Shown here: positions 15,465 through 17,804 of the stretch, piece by piece
How positions within the stretch are numbered: the first letter of the stretch is position 1
How the letters are laid out: each line of letters starts with the position of its first letter
DNA from: an uncultured Clostridia bacterium
GTDB lineage: Bacteria; Bacillota_A; Clostridia; Christensenellales; Aristaeellaceae
Direction: 5' to 3'
NCBI GenBank assembly: GCA_946408865.1
Contig: CAMJTZ010000024.1
Location: 1-17,804 of the forward strand
DNA length: 17,804 bases
Notes under the pieces: model-generated
Database searches by the model: none
What the model saw: the letters and a program-made list of their open reading frames with translations, nothing else
Told to the model about the DNA's origin: nothing
Made by a program: the position numbers and the translations under genes

Positions 15465-17804
15465 ATGAAAAAGCATGTCCTGTTCTGTATCATCGTTTTT
15501 CTTCTGGCAGCCGTGAATACAATCTCCCTGGGGGAGAACTATCCTCTGAACGCGTCGGGGACGGAGAATCTCCCGCTGAACGTGAACCCTGCGGGGAAAA
15601 CGGAGGGGTATTCGGCGATTGTATACAACAATCCGAACGGCCTGCCAACCTCGGAGGCGAATGCGATCGCGGAGACAAGCGAAGGGTTTATCTGGATCGG
15701 GAGCTATGCGGGCCTGATCCGCTACGACGGAAACACCTTTGAACGCTTCGACTCGACGACGGGGATCGCGAGCGTCCGCTGCCTGTATGCGGACAGCCTC
15801 GACCGCCTGTGGATCGGGACCAATGATTCAGGATTGTTCCTTATGGAAAAGGGCAGCCTGCGCCACTGGGACCGTACGGAAGGATTACGCGCGTCGAGCG
15901 TACGCGCGGTAGCGGAGACGCCGGACGGAACGGTCTGGGTCGGGTCGACTGCGGGAATCGCGGTCATCGATCCGTCCCTGCACCTTACGGATCTTGCGGA
16001 TGAACGTCTCAGCGCCCTGACGGTGAAGGAACTCCGCCTCTGCGCGGACGGGCAGCTGGCCGGGATTACGACCGCCGGCGATGTTTTTTTCCTGCAGGGA
16101 GGAAAGGTTTCCGCTTTCCATGATCATGAAGAGGAGGGCATGCCTGCGGGGATCATGTCCGTCCTGCCGGATCCGGAACGCCCGGGAACCCTGTACCTGG
16201 GCTGCGACAGCGGGAAGATTTACCGCGGAACATTTTCGGACCGCTTCTCGGCGGCGGAGGTTCTGGATATTTCACCGCTTTCGGACGTGGAACATATGGA
16301 GCGGATCGACGGCGGCCTGTGGATCTGCTCCGGTGACGGGATTGGCTGCCTGTCCGGCGGCGTCTTCCGCACCCTGGATGATATACCCATGAACCATTCC
16401 GTGGGCCATGTAATGACGGATTACGCGGGGAACCTCTGGTTTACTTCGACCCGCCAGGGCGTGATGAAGATCGTGCCGAATCAGTTCACGGATTATACCG
16501 GCCGGCTGGGCCTGCCGCAGGAAGTTGTGAATTCCACCTGCCTGTCCGCCCCGTATCTGTTTATCGCGACAGACAACGGCCTGGCCGTGACGGAGGACGG
16601 GAAACCGCTGGAACATCTGCCGGTGACGCGGGCGGTTACAGCTTCCGGAAAGGACCTGGAGGTTACGGATCTGATTTCCTGGATGTCGGGGGTGCGGATC
16701 CGCTCAGTTGTCCGGGACAGCCTGGGACGGATCTGGATCTCGACCTGGCGGCACCGGGGTCTGATCCGTTATGACCAGGGGGAGCTGCTTGTCTTCACCC
16801 TTGAGGACGGTCTCTCTTCCGACCGCCTCCGTACGGTCTGCGAATGTGAGGACGGACGGATTCTTTCTGCCGGCGCCGGCGGCTTGGATATTATTGAGGG
16901 CGACCGCATCACCGGGCATCTCGGGGAGCAGGAAGGCCTGGCTACCGCAGAGGTCCTGACGGTTGCAGAAGGTTTCGGCCATGAGATGGTCGTGGGCACG
17001 GACGGCGGCGGCATCTTTGTTTCCGGCACGGACGGAATCCGTCCGGTGGGCCGGGCAGACGGCTTGCTGTCGGATGTGATCCTGCGGATCCGGCGCAGCC
17101 GGAATCACGACGTTCTGTGGATCGTAACCAGCAATTCCCTGGCCTATATGACGCCGGACCTGCAGGTGACAACGGTCCGCCGCTTCCCTTATCCGAATAA
17201 TTTTGATCTGTATGAAAACAGCAGGGGAGATCTCTGGGTGCTGTCGAGTAACGGGATCTATGTGGTTTCTGCGGAGGAACTGCTCGCGGGCGGCGGCGCG
17301 GACCCGGTCTTCTATTCGATCCCTGACGGCCTGCCGTATATCACAACCGCAAATTCCTACAGCGCCTTGTCCGAAGAGGGGGATCTGTATATTGCAGGCA
17401 CTGCCGGTGTGGTCAAGGTAAATATTGAGAAGCCCTTTGAGAATATCAGCAGCCTGAAGGTGGCTGTGCCGTTCATCGATGCGGACGGGGAACGGCTCTG
17501 GCCGGATGCGTCAGGCGCTTTTACTGTTCCCGCCGCTGTGCGGAAACTGACGATTTACAGCTATGTCTATACCTACTCGCCGATGAACCCGCAGGTTTCC
17601 TGGCAGCTGGAGGGCTTTGACCGGGAGATCACGACCGTGGACCGGAATGAACTGGCCCCCGTGGATTATACCAACCTGCGGGGCGGCGATTACCGTTTTG
17701 TTGTGCACGTCCGGGATTCGATGGGGCGTGGAGACAGACAGCTTGTGGTTCCGATCCGGAAGGAGAAGCTGTTTTATGAGCAGGTCTGGTTCATGGTGCT
17801 CACC
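15465..17804 (+). CDS. Extracytoplasmic two-component-type propeller sensor (Reg_prop / Y_Y_Y), 3' partial
   Basis: The frame runs from ATG at 15465 to the last base without a stop: 780 codons, incomplete. GGTGAG lies ten bases before the ATG. A signal sequence (MKKHVLFCIIVFLLAAV, cleavage near residue 23, SLG/EN) is followed by a beta-propeller built of repeats such as GFIWIGSYAGLIRYDG (74-89), DRLWIGTNDSGLF, GTVWVGSTAGIAVID, GNLWFTSTRQGVMKI and GRIWISTWRHRGLIRYD. Each carries the W-x-G/S-T pattern of regulator propellers and starts after GLPxxxxxAIAE-type phrases. Residues about 695-756 fit a Y_Y_Y domain (WQLEGFDREITT, YTNLRGGDYRF). The final bases (FYEQVWFMVL) begin the membrane helix. 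The output module, a histidine kinase or GGDEF domain in known relatives, lies beyond the window, so the regulated pathway is unknown. Confidence 0.88.
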   Translation, partial: MKKHVLFCIIVFLLAAVNTISLGENYPLNASGTENLPLNVNPAGKTEGYSAIVYNNPNGLPTSEANAIAETSEGFIWIGSYAGLIRYDGNTFERFDSTTGIASVRCLYADSLDRLWIGTNDSGLFLMEKGSLRHWDRTEGLRASSVRAVAETPDGTVWVGSTAGIAVIDPSLHLTDLADERLSALTVKELRLCADGQLAGITTAGDVFFLQGGKVSAFHDHEEEGMPAGIMSVLPDPERPGTLYLGCDSGKIYRGTFSDRFSAAEVLDISPLSDVEHMERIDGGLWICSGDGIGCLSGGVFRTLDDIPMNHSVGHVMTDYAGNLWFTSTRQGVMKIVPNQFTDYTGRLGLPQEVVNSTCLSAPYLFIATDNGLAVTEDGKPLEHLPVTRAVTASGKDLEVTDLISWMSGVRIRSVVRDSLGRIWISTWRHRGLIRYDQGELLVFTLEDGLSSDRLRTVCECEDGRILSAGAGGLDIIEGDRITGHLGEQEGLATAEVLTVAEGFGHEMVVGTDGGGIFVSGTDGIRPVGRADGLLSDVILRIRRSRNHDVLWIVTSNSLAYMTPDLQVTTVRRFPYPNNFDLYENSRGDLWVLSSNGIYVVSAEELLAGGGADPVFYSIPDGLPYITTANSYSALSEEGDLYIAGTAGVVKVNIEKPFENISSLKVAVPFIDADGERLWPDASGAFTVPAAVRKLTIYSYVYTYSPMNPQVSWQLEGFDREITTVDRNELAPVDYTNLRGGDYRFVVHVRDSMGRGDRQLVVPIRKEKLFYEQVWFMVLT

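Noticed and set aside
15258..15476. In-frame upstream extension of tldD
   Set aside because: It adds 73 residues unlike TldD, crosses both probable divergent promoters and exceeds the usual family length.
1..17804. Many GGATCC and CCGGAT words across the window
   Set aside because: They arise from favoured codons (CGG, ATC, CCG, GAT) in genes of both strands; no regular spacing suggests a repeat array or uptake signal.

Overview
The window looks like a chromosomal segment of a Gram-positive anaerobe of the Clostridia (Bacillota). Several things point this way: a T-box leader, strong AGGAGG ribosome-binding sites, frequent TTG starts, Pro/Thr-rich wall-spanning linkers, a class I hyaluronan-synthase-like glycosyltransferase, and GC-rich codon choice (CTG, CGG, CCG). 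I cannot name the genus. Nothing here shows phage, transposon or CRISPR content.

Left part, 1-7869 (+ strand): five tightly packed genes form one operon. They encode the end of a NodB-like/SGNH protein, a PilZ-glycosyltransferase 2 fusion resembling hyaluronan synthase, a membrane-anchored PgaB-like NodB-fold protein, a secreted GH18-like protein starting at an overlooked TTG codon, and a membrane-anchored tandem NodB protein. This reads as a synthase-dependent exopolysaccharide system, probably c-di-GMP controlled. One protein makes and exports a beta-linked amino-sugar polymer and the others modify or trim it outside the membrane. Strikingly, only one of the NodB domains keeps an intact catalytic motif. 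I know of no described locus with this exact composition, and this is the most interesting part of the window.

Middle part, 7870-9380: a hairpin separates the operon from a convergent, solitary PfkB-family sugar kinase. Upstream of the kinase lies a decayed fragment of a response-regulator receiver domain.

9381-12458 (- strand): a three-gene ABC importer (substrate-binding protein, permease, ATPase) of the TrpXYZ-like type sits behind a consensus promoter and a complete T-box riboswitch. The specifier triplet reads best as UUC, and the antiterminator bulge (UGGU) fits a tRNA with A73. Both point to tRNA-Phe, so phenylalanine uptake is the likely role.

12512-15257 (- strand): tldD-tldE, the two subunits of the TldD/TldE metalloprotease. 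Their promoter is divergent from that of a large propeller sensor gene (15465 to the right edge, + strand). That gene stays open to the last base, and its C-terminal output domain lies outside the window.
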